Part shown: in pieces, positions 8,692-17,441 of the stretch
How positions within the stretch are numbered: the first letter of the stretch is position 1
How the letters are laid out: each line of letters starts with the position of its first letter
Source: Burkholderia pyrrocinia
Lineage (GTDB): Bacteria; Pseudomonadota; Gammaproteobacteria; Burkholderiales; Burkholderiaceae
DNA length: 64,000 bases
Assembly: GCF_003330765.1 (NCBI RefSeq)
Contig: NZ_CP024903.1
Span: 744,001-808,000 of the forward strand
Reading direction: 5' to 3'
Program-made: the position numbers and the translations under genes
The notes under the pieces: model-generated
The model's input: only the letters and a program-made list of their open reading frames with translations
What the model was told of the DNA's origin: nothing
The model's database searches: none

Positions 8692-8837
8692 TCAGGCACA
8701 TCCTCTACGGCATCTACGGGTTGATCGTCGTCACGCTGTTCAGTTGCACGTCGATCGGCGGCAGCGGCACCGGCGGCAGCGGCTGGGGCAGTTCGTCGGC
8801 CCGCAGCGGCTACTCGTCGTACGGGTCGCACAAATGA
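8688..8837 (+). CDS. 49-residue Gly/Ser-rich lipoprotein
   Basis: A very short gene using GTG at 8688, which overlaps the stop of the preceding gene (GTGA) and whose own stop overlaps the speD start (ATGA). The protein has a hydrophobic segment at residues 5-19 ending LFSC, a lipobox with Cys20, and then a low-complexity Gly/Ser tail ending SYGSHK. Translational coupling on both sides argues strongly that it is real. It is predicted to be a small lipoprotein exposed to the periplasm. No family is recognised. Confidence 0.72.
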   Translation: MIRHILYGIYGLIVVTLFSCTSIGGSGTGGSGWGSSSARSGYSSYGSHK

Positions 8838-9211
8838 CCGCGCGCGACGGGATCGCGCCACCGCGCGCGACGCTCGGCTCGCACGTGCTGGCCGACCTGG
8901 CCGGCATCGACGCGGCGCTGCTGCGCGACGCCGCGCGGCTCGAGACGATCCTTACCGAAGCGGCGCGACAGGCGGGCGCGCACGTGATCGGCGCGCATTT
9001 CCATCATTTCGGCGGCGAGCATGGCGTGACGGGTGTCGTGCTGCTCGCCGAATCGCACATCACGATCCATACGTGGCCCGAGCATCGCTTTGCGGCCGTC
9101 GATGCGTTCATGTGCGGCGCGGCGCGCGCGGCCGAGGCGGTCGATGCGATTGCCGCCGCGCTCGGCACGCAGGCGCAGGTCCGGCAGCAGGTGGCGCGCG
9201 GCGCGGCGTGA
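8834..9211 (+). CDS. speD: S-adenosylmethionine decarboxylase proenzyme
   Basis: A 125-residue protein of the short bacterial SpeD class. The self-processing site is clear: LLAESHITIHTWPE, in which Ser74 should become the pyruvoyl cofactor after cleavage at Glu73-Ser74; His75 neighbours it. GEHGVTGVVLL and the AVDAFMCG segment (with the catalytic cysteine) are also in the expected places. It makes decarboxylated SAM, the aminopropyl donor for polyamine synthesis. The ATG at 8834 overlaps the stop of the lipoprotein gene. Together with the divergent membrane synthase-like enzyme it supplies a complete donor-plus-transferase pair. Confidence 0.93.
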   Translation: MTARDGIAPPRATLGSHVLADLAGIDAALLRDAARLETILTEAARQAGAHVIGAHFHHFGGEHGVTGVVLLAESHITIHTWPEHRFAAVDAFMCGAARAAEAVDAIAAALGTQAQVRQQVARGAA

Positions 9212-9218
9212 GCGACGC

Positions 9219-9671
9219 TTAATGCGGCAGCGCTTCCGCTTCCGCCCAGCGCTTGAACGAATCGAGACGCCTGCGCGTCTGCACGAGATAGAACGCGCCG
9301 ATCAGCGGTTCGAGCAGCCAGCGCAGCCAGGCCGGCTGAGCGCGAAAGTTGTACGTGAACTTCACCTCGGTCGTGCCCGGCGTGTGCTCGGTGAAGTTCC
9401 AGCTGCCGCTGAAGCGTTCGAGCACTTTCGGCCCGTCGACCATTTCGACGGCGGCGACTTGCGGCGGACGGTACGAGATGTAGCGCGACACCATCGTCGC
9501 GCCCGACTGGCTGCGGCAGAACGCGTCGACGCCGACGTCGGCCGTCATGCCGTCGAGCAGATAGGCGTCGGTGAGGAAGCTGTCCCACACGAGCCGCCGC
9601 GCGTAATCCTGCGACCACGTGAAGAGGCGCCTGCGATCGACGCCGACGGTCCGGCTGACTGAGATCCTCAT
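9219..9671 (-). CDS. SRPBCC (START-like) family protein
   Basis: A 150-residue single-domain protein. The pattern MRISVSRTVGVDRRRLFTWSQDYARRLVWDSFL, central beta strands ending TEVKFTYNFRAQP and the long C-terminal helix LDSFKRWAEA fit the helix-grip fold of polyketide-cyclase/START-like proteins, which bind hydrophobic ligands. There is no signal peptide. No ligand or partner can be inferred. It converges on speD with a 7-base gap and diverges from nadM. The ATG has no strong ribosome-binding site, so the start is moderately certain. Confidence 0.72.
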   Translation of the reverse strand: MRISVSRTVGVDRRRLFTWSQDYARRLVWDSFLTDAYLLDGMTADVGVDAFCRSQSGATMVSRYISYRPPQVAAVEMVDGPKVLERFSGSWNFTEHTPGTTEVKFTYNFRAQPAWLRWLLEPLIGAFYLVQTRRRLDSFKRWAEAEALPH

Positions 9672-9745
9672 GATGGCGGGCGCAATGACGCGGATTGGGA
9701 TGGAATCGAGTGTAACCCGCCGGCGCCGTGCATTTCTTCAGACTT

Positions 9746-9797
9746 CGTCAAGTCGAGCCCATGCTCGATTGACGCACCCCGGGATTTCCCCTAGGAT
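9746..9797 (+). promoter_or_regulatory. nadM promoter overlapped by an inverted repeat
   Basis: TTGACG (9769-9774) and TAGGAT (9792-9797) with 17-base spacing form a good sigma-70 promoter for nadM-nadV. A near-perfect inverted repeat, CGTCAAGTCGAGC at 9746-9758 against GCTCGATTGACG at 9763-9774 (one unpaired base), overlaps the -35 element, as expected for a repressor operator. Confidence 0.55.
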
Positions 9798-9852
9798 TCA
9801 CTTCAACCATTCGGGAAAGACCCGAAGCGTTTCAATCTCTTGAGGGAGCCTC

Positions 9853-10893
9853 ATGAGTACGCAACAGAACCGGCGCTTCGACGCGCTCGTTTTCATTGGT
9901 CGTTTCCAGCCTCCGCATCGTGGTCACCTGAATGTGCTGAAGTCGGCACTGAGCCGGGCCGAGCGCGTGTGCGTGCTGATCGGGTCGACCGACAAGCCCC
10001 GCACCATCAAGGATCCGTTCTCGTTCGACGAGCGCTGCCAGATGCTGGCTTCGCTGTTCGACGCGTCCGAGCGCGACCGCGTGACGATCGCGCCGTTGCA
10101 GGATTCGACGTACAACGACGGCGACTGGGTGCGCTGGGTGCAGGACGCCGTCGCGTCCGCGCTCGGCGACGTCGCGCAGCGGAAAGTCGGGCTGATCGGC
10201 CACGAGAAGGACGCCACATCGTATTACCTGCGGATGTTCCCGCAATGGGAACTCGTCGACGTCGATGCGACGGAAGACATTTCCGCCACCGAGATCCGCG
10301 ACCAGTACTTCGCCGAACGCACCAACAGCTTCGTGCAGTGGGCCGTGCCGGAACCTGTGTTCGGCTGGCTCGAGCGTTTCCGCACGCAGCCGGAATTCGC
10401 GCAGCTGAAGTCGGAAGCGGAATTCATCGCCGCGTATCGCAAGGCGTGGGCAGCCGCGCCGTATCCCGTCACGTTCGTGACGGTCGACGCGGTGGTCGTG
10501 CACTCGGGCCATATCCTGCTGGTGCGTCGCCGCAGCGAACCGGGCCGCGGCCTGTGGGCGCTGCCGGGCGGATTCGTGAACCAGGACGAGCGGCTCGACG
10601 CGGCCTGCATCCGCGAGTTGCGCGAGGAGACCGGCCTGAAGTTGCCGGAGCCCGTGCTGCGCGGCTCGATCAAGGATCGCCAGGTGTTCGATCACCCGAC
10701 CCGTTCGCTGCGCGGCCGCACGATCACGCACGCGTGCCTGTTCAATTTCCCGACCGGCGAGTTGCCGCGCGTGAAGGGCAGCGACGACGCCGACAAGGCG
10801 CGCTGGGTGCCGCTCAACGAATTCGCGCAGATGCGCAACGTGATGTTCGAGGATCACTTCGACATCGCGTATCACTTCCTGGGGAAGCTGTGA
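9853..10893 (+). CDS. nadM: Bifunctional NMN adenylyltransferase / Nudix hydrolase
   Basis: A 346-residue two-domain enzyme. Residues 10-180 are an archaeal-type NMN adenylyltransferase with IGRFQPPHRGH (HxGH motif, H22-H25) and STDKPRTIKDPFSFDERC, and the C-terminal ISATEIRDQYF. Residues about 205-340 form a Nudix domain with a complete box, GGFVNQDERLDAACIRELREETGL. The first domain makes NAD from NMN and ATP; the second probably hydrolyses ADP-ribose or a related nucleotide. GAGGGA precedes the ATG. It is followed 73 bases later by nadV, giving a two-step nicotinamide-to-NAD salvage operon. Confidence 0.94.
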   Translation: MSTQQNRRFDALVFIGRFQPPHRGHLNVLKSALSRAERVCVLIGSTDKPRTIKDPFSFDERCQMLASLFDASERDRVTIAPLQDSTYNDGDWVRWVQDAVASALGDVAQRKVGLIGHEKDATSYYLRMFPQWELVDVDATEDISATEIRDQYFAERTNSFVQWAVPEPVFGWLERFRTQPEFAQLKSEAEFIAAYRKAWAAAPYPVTFVTVDAVVVHSGHILLVRRRSEPGRGLWALPGGFVNQDERLDAACIRELREETGLKLPEPVLRGSIKDRQVFDHPTRSLRGRTITHACLFNFPTGELPRVKGSDDADKARWVPLNEFAQMRNVMFEDHFDIAYHFLGKL

Positions 10894-10966
10894 TCCGCTG
10901 ATTCCCCGCATTCGGTCCGCTGCGACAGACGCGGCGGCACTCCAACGGCCTAGAGGAGCTCTAGCC

Positions 10967-12400
10967 ATGCAAAACGATCCCGGCGGCTTTGCCGCGGTTC
11001 TCGCCAATCCGATCCTCAATACGGATTCGTACAAGGCTTCCCACTTCCTGCAATATCCGCCCGACGCGTCGGCGATGTTCTCGTACGTCGAATCGCGCGG
11101 CGGCTGCTACGACCGCACGGTGTTCTTCGGCCTGCAGATGCTGCTGAAGGAATATTTGTGCAAGCCGGTTACGCACGCGATGATCGACGACGCGCGCGAT
11201 TTCTTCACGGTGCACGGCGAGCCGTTCAATGAGGCAGGATGGCGCTATATCGTCGAACGCTACGACGGCTACCTGCCGGTGAAGATCCGCGCGGTGCCTG
11301 AAGGTTCGGTCGTGCCGGTGCACAACGTGCTGATGACGGTCGAATGCGACGATCCGAAGGTGTTCTGGCTTGCGTCGTATCTCGAGACGATGCTGCTGCG
11401 CGTCTGGTATCCGGTGACGGTCGCGACGCGAAGCTGGCACCTGCGGCAAACGATCCGCCGTTTCCTCGAGAAGACCGACGACGATCTCGCGCAACTGCCC
11501 TTCAAGCTGCACGACTTCGGCGCACGCGGCGTGTCGAGCGCGGAGTCGGCCGCGATCGGCGGCGCCGCGCACCTCGTGAACTTCATGGGCTCGGACACGG
11601 TGCTCGGCGTGCTGGCCGCGAACCGCTTCTATCGCGAGCCGATGGCCGCGTACTCGGTGCCGGCGGCCGAGCACAGCACGATCACGTCGTGGGGGCGCGA
11701 AGGCGAAGCCGATGCGTACCGGAACATGATCAGCCGCTTCGGCCTGCCCGGCGCGATCGTATCGGTCGTATCGGACTCCTATGATCTGTTCGCCGCGCTC
11801 GATCTGTGGGGCGGCGAACTTCGGCAGGCCGTGATCGATTCGGGGGCAACGCTCGTTGTGCGTCCCGATTCGGGCGACCCGATGACGATCGTGCTGCAGA
11901 CCGTGCGCGCGCTCGACGCGTCGTTCGGCTCGACCGTGAACGGCAAGGGGCGGCGCGTGCTGAACCGCGTGCGCGTGATCCAGGGCGATGGCGTCGACGA
12001 GCAGTCGATCGACGCGATTCTTTCCGCACTCGACGAAGCGGGCTATGCGGCCGGCAACCTCGTGTTCGGCATGGGCGGCGCGCTGCTGCAGCAGGTGAAC
12101 CGCGATACGCAGCGCTTCGCGATGAAGTGCTCGGCGATCCGGCGCGGCGGCGTGTGGCACGACGTCTGCAAGGATCCGGTCACCGATCAGGGCAAGCGCT
12201 CGAAGAAGGGGCGGCTCACGCTGCTGCGCAATCGCCGAACGGGCGAGTATCGGACGACGACGCTGCCGGTTGCGTGGGACGATCGTGCGCTGGAAGGCGA
12301 ATGGGGCGACGCGCTCGAGACGGTGTTCGATACCGGGCGGTTGCTCGTCGATACGTCGTTCGCCGAGGTGCGGGCGAGGGCGCACGCGGGGGAAGCGTGA
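10967..12400 (+). CDS. nadV: Nicotinamide phosphoribosyltransferase
   Basis: A 477-residue enzyme of the NAMPT/NadV group. The opening ILNTDSYKASHFLQYPPD (nicotinamide-site region), FSYVESRGG, HDFGARGVSSAESAAIGGAAHLVNFMGSDT and VVRPDSGDP, then QGDGVD and the GMGGALLQQVNRDTQRFAMKCSA block match this group closely. It converts nicotinamide and PRPP to NMN, bypassing nicotinamidase. The preceding gene encodes the enzyme that turns NMN into NAD, so the pair is self-sufficient. Ribosome-binding site AGAGGAG precedes the ATG. Confidence 0.93.
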   Translation: MQNDPGGFAAVLANPILNTDSYKASHFLQYPPDASAMFSYVESRGGCYDRTVFFGLQMLLKEYLCKPVTHAMIDDARDFFTVHGEPFNEAGWRYIVERYDGYLPVKIRAVPEGSVVPVHNVLMTVECDDPKVFWLASYLETMLLRVWYPVTVATRSWHLRQTIRRFLEKTDDDLAQLPFKLHDFGARGVSSAESAAIGGAAHLVNFMGSDTVLGVLAANRFYREPMAAYSVPAAEHSTITSWGREGEADAYRNMISRFGLPGAIVSVVSDSYDLFAALDLWGGELRQAVIDSGATLVVRPDSGDPMTIVLQTVRALDASFGSTVNGKGRRVLNRVRVIQGDGVDEQSIDAILSALDEAGYAAGNLVFGMGGALLQQVNRDTQRFAMKCSAIRRGGVWHDVCKDPVTDQGKRSKKGRLTLLRNRRTGEYRTTTLPVAWDDRALEGEWGDALETVFDTGRLLVDTSFAEVRARAHAGEA

Positions 12401-12413
12401 CGCGGTGACAGGC

Positions 12414-12451
12414 GCGAACGGGGCGTCGATGTGCGTCGCCGCCCCGTTCGC
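12414..12451. terminator. Hairpin between convergent nadV and MocR genes
   Basis: GCGAACGGGGCG (12414-12425) and CGCCCCGTTCGC (12440-12451) form a perfect 12-bp stem with a 14-base loop in the 53-base gap between two convergent genes. There is no T-tract, so it may act as a bidirectional barrier or an mRNA 3'-end stabiliser rather than a classical terminator. Confidence 0.5.
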
Positions 12452-12453
12452 GC

Positions 12454-13944
12454 TCAGGTGACGCGGGCGGCACGGGTGACGAGCGCGCGCCCCTGCGCGT
12501 CCGGCTGCGTGCCTGTGCGTTCCGCGGTGCGTGCCGCATCCATCGCCCGCGCCAGCGCATCGAACACCACCGGCCCCTTGCAGCGCGACACGTTGAAGCG
12601 CAGGTACGACGTCGCGCTGCGTGATGCGCTGAACACGTTGCCGGGCGCCAGCACGACGTCGTGTTCCAGCGCGTGGCGTGCGACGCGCGCGGCGTCGAGC
12701 CCGTCGGGCAGTTGCGCCCACACGAACAGGCCGCCGCGCGGCTCCGTCCAGATCCCGAACCCGGCGCGCGCGAGGCGCCGGATCGTTTCGCCCATCGCCT
12801 CCGCGAGACGCGCGCGCAGGCTGTCGAGGTGACGCCGGTAGGTGCCGTCGACGAGCAGCCGGTGCACGACGTTCGCGCCGATCTGCGCGTTGCCGAACGA
12901 TGTCGCGAGCTTCAGGTCGACGAGCGCCTCGATCCACTCCGGGCGTGCGGCGACGTAGCCGCAGCGAATCGAGGCCGACAGCGTCTTCGAGAAGCTGCCG
13001 ATCGACACGACGCGCGACAGCCCGTCGAATGCCGCGAGGCGCGGCGCGGGCGTGCTCTCGAAATCCGCGAAGATGTCGTCCTCGACGATCAGCAGGCCGT
13101 GTTCCGCCGCGAGCGTCAGCAGCCGGTGCGCGACGGGCGGCGCGAGCGTCGCGCCGGTCGGGTTGTGCAGCGCCGCGTTGGTGATGTACAGGCGCGGCCG
13201 GTGCTCGGCGAGCACCTGCTCGAAGCGGGCGAGATCGGGCCCGTTCGGCGTGTACGGGACGCTGACGATCCGCGCGCGGTGCGCGCGCAGCAGCGCCTGG
13301 AAGTTGAAGTAGCACGGATCGTCGAGCACGACCGTGTCGCCCGGCTCCAGCAGCAGGCGGCACACGAGATCGAGCGCGTGCGTGCCGCCGTCGGTCAGCA
13401 TGATCTGCGCGGGTTCCGCGTGGATGCCGTGCTGTGCGAGCCGCCATGCGAGCTGCTGGCGCAGTGCGGGCAGGCCGAGCGGCGTCGCGTAGTCGGTCAA
13501 CGCGTCGGATTCGTCGCGCGACACGGCACGCAGCGCGCGGCGCAGGCTCTCGTCCGGCAGCCACGACGACGGCAGCCATCCGCAGCCGGGCTTCACGGCC
13601 GTCGGTGCCGCTTCGAGCGACTGGCGCGACAGCCACAGCGGATCGAGTTCGCGATCGAGGCGCGGGCCGAGATCGGCGAGCGCGAGCGGCGGCGCGTGGC
13701 CCGACACATAAAAGCCCGAGCCGCGCCGCGCAACGAGCACGCCTTCGCTGGCGAGCCGCTCGTACGCATCGACGACCGTCGATTTCGACACGCCCAGCCC
13801 GTCGGCCATCATCCGGATCGACGGCACGCGCGCGCCGGGCATCAGCGCACGGCTCGCGATCCGCGCGCGTAAGGTATCCATCACGGTTTCCACGCGCGTG
13901 CGCGACGGGGCGGGCGGAACGGGAATCGGGGCGGCATGGTTCAT
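12454..13944 (-). CDS. MocR-type (GntR/aminotransferase) transcriptional regulator
   Basis: A 496-residue fusion. Residues 15-85 are a GntR winged helix (VMDTLRARIASRALMPGARVPSIRMMADGLGVSKSTVVDAYERLASEGVL is its core, shown here only by its position and DGLGVSKSTVVDAY). Residues about 115-480 are a fold-type I aminotransferase with the PLP-binding LTDGGTHALDL, VLDDPCYFNF, VEDDIFADF and SIGSFSKTLSASIRCGYV, where the Lys should hold PLP. Such proteins sense PLP or an amino compound. It is divergent from an EamA-family exporter with a palindrome in between, the usual arrangement of a regulator and its target. Confidence 0.9.
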   Translation of the reverse strand: MNHAAPIPVPPAPSRTRVETVMDTLRARIASRALMPGARVPSIRMMADGLGVSKSTVVDAYERLASEGVLVARRGSGFYVSGHAPPLALADLGPRLDRELDPLWLSRQSLEAAPTAVKPGCGWLPSSWLPDESLRRALRAVSRDESDALTDYATPLGLPALRQQLAWRLAQHGIHAEPAQIMLTDGGTHALDLVCRLLLEPGDTVVLDDPCYFNFQALLRAHRARIVSVPYTPNGPDLARFEQVLAEHRPRLYITNAALHNPTGATLAPPVAHRLLTLAAEHGLLIVEDDIFADFESTPAPRLAAFDGLSRVVSIGSFSKTLSASIRCGYVAARPEWIEALVDLKLATSFGNAQIGANVVHRLLVDGTYRRHLDSLRARLAEAMGETIRRLARAGFGIWTEPRGGLFVWAQLPDGLDAARVARHALEHDVVLAPGNVFSASRSATSYLRFNVSRCKGPVVFDALARAMDAARTAERTGTQPDAQGRALVTRAARVT

Positions 13945-13955
13945 GGCGAAGAATG

Positions 13956-13984
13956 AACTGTACGGCTGGTTGTCCAGTACAGTT
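13956..13984. promoter_or_regulatory. Palindromic operator between MocR and EamA genes
   Basis: AACTGTAC (13956-13963) and GTACAGTT (13977-13984) are perfect 8-bp inverted arms with 13 bases between, 12 bases upstream of the MocR start codon. A repeated TGTCC (13971 and 13985) adds a direct-repeat component, as known for MocR regulators such as TauR and PdxR. Confidence 0.6.
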
Positions 13985-14070
13985 TGTCCGAATTGTATTG
14001 GGTTGTAGCTTACGCGTTTTTCGCGGGCGGCGGATCATCGGTCATCCACTTTCCCCGTTCAGGATTTACC

Positions 14071-14958
14071 GTGCAAAAGACGACCGACGGATGGCTCAGC
14101 GGCTTGCTGGGCGTGATCATCTTCAGTGGCTCGCTGCCTGCGACGCGTGTCGCGGTGCAGGGGCTCGACCCGTTGTTCCTCACGTTCGCGCGCGCGACGA
14201 TCGCCGGCGCGCTTGGCCTGCTGCTGCTCGTCGTGCTGAAGCAAAGGCGGCCGACGCGTGCCGAGGCCGTGTCGCTGGCCATTGTCGCGCTCGGGGTCGT
14301 GGTCGGCTTCCCGTTGCTGACGGCGCTGGCGCTGAAGCACGTAACGTCCGCGCATGCGATCGTGTTCGTCGGGTTGCTGCCGCTCGCGACCGCGCTGTTC
14401 GGCGTATGGCGCGGCGGCGAGCGGCCGCGGCTGCCGTTCTGGATCTTCTCGATCGTCGGCAGCGGCGCGGTGGCCGCGTTTGCGCTGCGCAACGGCGGCC
14501 AGGCGTCGGTGGTCGGCGATGCGCTGATGCTGGCCGCGATCGTCGCGTGCGGGCTCGGCTACGCGGAAGGCGCGCGCCTGTCGCGGCAGCTCGGCGGCTG
14601 GCAGGTGATCTCGTGGGCGCTCGTGCTGTCGCTGCCGCTGATGCTGCCGCTCACGTGGATCACGTGGCCCGCGTCGTTCGACGGCGTCGACGCCGCCGCG
14701 CTGTGGGGGCTCGCTTACGTGTCGCTGTTCAGCATGCTGATCGGTTTCGTGTTCTGGTATCGCGGGCTCGCGCTCGGCGGGATCGCCGGCGTCGGCCAGT
14801 TGCAGCTGCTGCAGCCGTTCTTCGGCTTCCTGCTGGCAGCCGGGCTGCTGCATGAGACGGTGCCGCCGTCGATGGTCGTCGTGACGGCGGTCGTGGTGGG
14901 CTGCGTGGCAGGCGCGAAGTACTTCTCGAAAATGGCGCCCGTGCAGCGCGCGGGGTGA
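14071..14958 (+). CDS. EamA-family (DMT) transporter
   Basis: A 295-residue protein with ten predicted membrane spans arranged as two EamA repeats: the first opens GLLGVIIFSGSLPATRVAVQGLDPLFLTFARATIAG, cited here by its key LPATR and FLTFARA elements, and the second begins around residue 140 with ALMLAAIVACGLGYAEGARL. The family exports amino acids, purines or other metabolites. The GTG at 14071 was chosen because AGGA lies upstream and the longer frame adds a tail over the operator region. Divergence from a MocR regulator suggests the substrate is an amine or amino acid; specificity cannot be read from the sequence. Confidence 0.85.
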   Translation: MQKTTDGWLSGLLGVIIFSGSLPATRVAVQGLDPLFLTFARATIAGALGLLLLVVLKQRRPTRAEAVSLAIVALGVVVGFPLLTALALKHVTSAHAIVFVGLLPLATALFGVWRGGERPRLPFWIFSIVGSGAVAAFALRNGGQASVVGDALMLAAIVACGLGYAEGARLSRQLGGWQVISWALVLSLPLMLPLTWITWPASFDGVDAAALWGLAYVSLFSMLIGFVFWYRGLALGGIAGVGQLQLLQPFFGFLLAAGLLHETVPPSMVVVTAVVVGCVAGAKYFSKMAPVQRAG

Positions 14959-15021
14959 CGTGCGCTGCACGGGCGCGGCGCGTCGAAGATCGACCCGTCT
15001 GCGCTCAATCGTCCGGCGTGC

Positions 15022-15366
15022 TTACGCGACGTGCGCCACGCCATACCGTGAAGACAGGTACCGCCGGATATCGGCAGGCGAATCGATGAAGCGTCGGCCG
15101 TTGTGCTCGCGAATCGCGAGTGTGTCGTCGTTCGGCGCCTGTCCGTCGCCGAGCACGAGCACGGGCGCCGACTGGTGGTCCGCGCCGATCAGCGCGACGA
15201 TCGGCTGGCGCGGCCGCGGCGCGTCGATGTATTCGACGTCGACAGCGTCGCGCAGCTGCGGGTAGAAGCTCAGCAGCCCTTCGACGGAAACCGAATCGCC
15301 ACAGTAGAAAGGACCTTCGGAGTCCTTGAAGAAGCCGGGGCGGAGAATGAACAGCGTATCTTTCAT
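15022..15366 (-). CDS. DUF3088-type small protein
   Basis: A 114-residue soluble protein. MKDTLFILRPGFFKDSEGPFYCGDSVSVEGLLSF at its start, with the single Cys in a thioredoxin-like first-strand position, then VEYIDAPRPRQPIVALIGADHQSAPVLVLGDG and a C-terminal FIDSPADIRRYLSSRYG, resemble a glutathione-S-transferase/thioredoxin-like N-domain and match what is annotated as DUF3088. Function is unknown. It follows the cystathionine beta-lyase gene by 75 bases on the same strand and may be the last gene of the sulfur-amino-acid operon, where a redox role for its Cys would make sense. Confidence 0.72.
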   Translation of the reverse strand: MKDTLFILRPGFFKDSEGPFYCGDSVSVEGLLSFYPQLRDAVDVEYIDAPRPRQPIVALIGADHQSAPVLVLGDGQAPNDDTLAIREHNGRRFIDSPADIRRYLSSRYGVAHVA

Positions 15367-15441
15367 GATTGTCTCGCTATGAAGGAGAGTGAACGTCGAA
15401 GAAAACGTGATGCGGGGCGGCGTGCACTACGTCGCCCGATT

Positions 15442-16623
15442 TCAGGCTGGTGCGAGCGCGGCGGCGCGCATTCTCGCGAAACCGGCGGCGAGGTCGGCGA
15501 TCATGTCGTCGGGATGCTCGAGCCCCGCATGGATCCGCAGCAGCGGGCCTGCCGCCGCCCATTGCGTGGCGGTTCGGGAGCGCGACGGATTGGACGGGAT
15601 GATCAGGCTTTCGAAGCCGCCCCAGCTATACCCCATGCCGAAGCACGTCATGCCGTCGAGCAGCGCGCGCACCGCATCGTCGGGCTGCGGGTGCAGCACC
15701 ACGCCGAACAGCCCGCACGCGCCGGTGAAATCGCGCTGCCACAGCGCATGGCCAGGGTCGCCGGGCCGCGCCGGACACAGGATCCGCGCGACTTCCGGCT
15801 GCGTCGCGAGCCATTCGGTCAGCGCGTGCGCGTTGCGCTGGTGCCGCTCGAGCCGGACCGACAGCGTGCGCAGGCCGCGCAGTGCGAGATAGGCGTCGTC
15901 GCCGCTGACGGTCATCCCGAGTTGCCGGTAGAAGCGCGTGACTGTCGGCGCGAGCGCCTCGGTCGTCAGGATCGCGCCCATCAGCACGTCGGAGTGTCCG
16001 GCGATGTATTTGGTCGCGGCATGAATCGACACGTCGACGCCATGCGAAAACGAGCGGAAATTCAGCGGCGTGCCCCACGTGTTGTCGAGCAGCACGACGG
16101 CGCCGTGCCGGTGCGCGACGCGGCTGATGGCCGGAATATCCTGCACTTCGAAGGTCAGCGAGCCCGGCGATTCGGCAAACACCGCACGCGTGTTCGGCCG
16201 CATCAGCGACGCGATGTCCGCACCGATCGACGGATCGTAGAAGGTCGTTTCGATGCCGAGGCGCGCGAGCGTTTCGTCGCAGAACGAGCGGGTCGGGTCG
16301 TACACGGAATCGGTCATCAGCAGATGGTCGCCGGGATTCAGCACCGCGAGCAGCGCGGTCGTGATCGCGCTGAGGCCGCTCGGCGTCAGCAGCGCGGCGT
16401 GCGCGCCTTCTAGGCGCGCGAGCGCCTTCTCGAGCGCGCGCGTGGTCGGGCTGCCGTGACGCCCGTACGCGAGCGGCGTGCCGCGCACGGCGTCGAGTGC
16501 GTCGGTGCCGTGAAAGAGCAGCGTCGACTGGCGGTACACGGGCGGGTTCACGGGCGAACCGGGCTGGCCGTGCGAGCGGCCTTCGTGGGCGAGAACGGTG
16601 TCGGTCGAATGCAGGTGGTTCAA
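15442..16623 (-). CDS. metC: Cystathionine beta-lyase (Cys/Met metabolism PLP enzyme)
   Basis: A 393-residue enzyme of the Cys/Met-metabolism PLP family. VYRQSTLLFHG, AYGRHGSPTTRALEKALARLEGA, LTPSGLSAI, DNTWGTP and the PLP-lysine motif HAATKYIAGHSD (Lys205) are clear, as is GMGYSWGGFESL, characteristic of cystathionine beta-lyases of the MetC group. It would cleave cystathionine to homocysteine, and such enzymes can also break down cystine or cysteine. It is in line with a cystine-type ABC importer (three genes upstream), so catabolism or use of imported sulfur amino acids is the likely role. Confidence 0.9.
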   Translation of the reverse strand: MNHLHSTDTVLAHEGRSHGQPGSPVNPPVYRQSTLLFHGTDALDAVRGTPLAYGRHGSPTTRALEKALARLEGAHAALLTPSGLSAITTALLAVLNPGDHLLMTDSVYDPTRSFCDETLARLGIETTFYDPSIGADIASLMRPNTRAVFAESPGSLTFEVQDIPAISRVAHRHGAVVLLDNTWGTPLNFRSFSHGVDVSIHAATKYIAGHSDVLMGAILTTEALAPTVTRFYRQLGMTVSGDDAYLALRGLRTLSVRLERHQRNAHALTEWLATQPEVARILCPARPGDPGHALWQRDFTGACGLFGVVLHPQPDDAVRALLDGMTCFGMGYSWGGFESLIIPSNPSRSRTATQWAAAGPLLRIHAGLEHPDDMIADLAAGFARMRAAALAPA

Positions 16624-16671
16624 GATGTCGTCCTTTGAGGGTCAATCAATCGAAGCAAGGCAGCCGCGCGG

Positions 16672-17397
<726 letters not shown>

Positions 17398-17441
17398 GTT
17401 CGGTCCGTCGTTGAGGTTCGGGTTGAATGGCTGGCGCGCGT

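Noticed and set aside
10961-14038. Long minus-strand frame spanning nadV and MocR
   Set aside because: It runs across two convergent genes in a different frame, with no domain or start signal.
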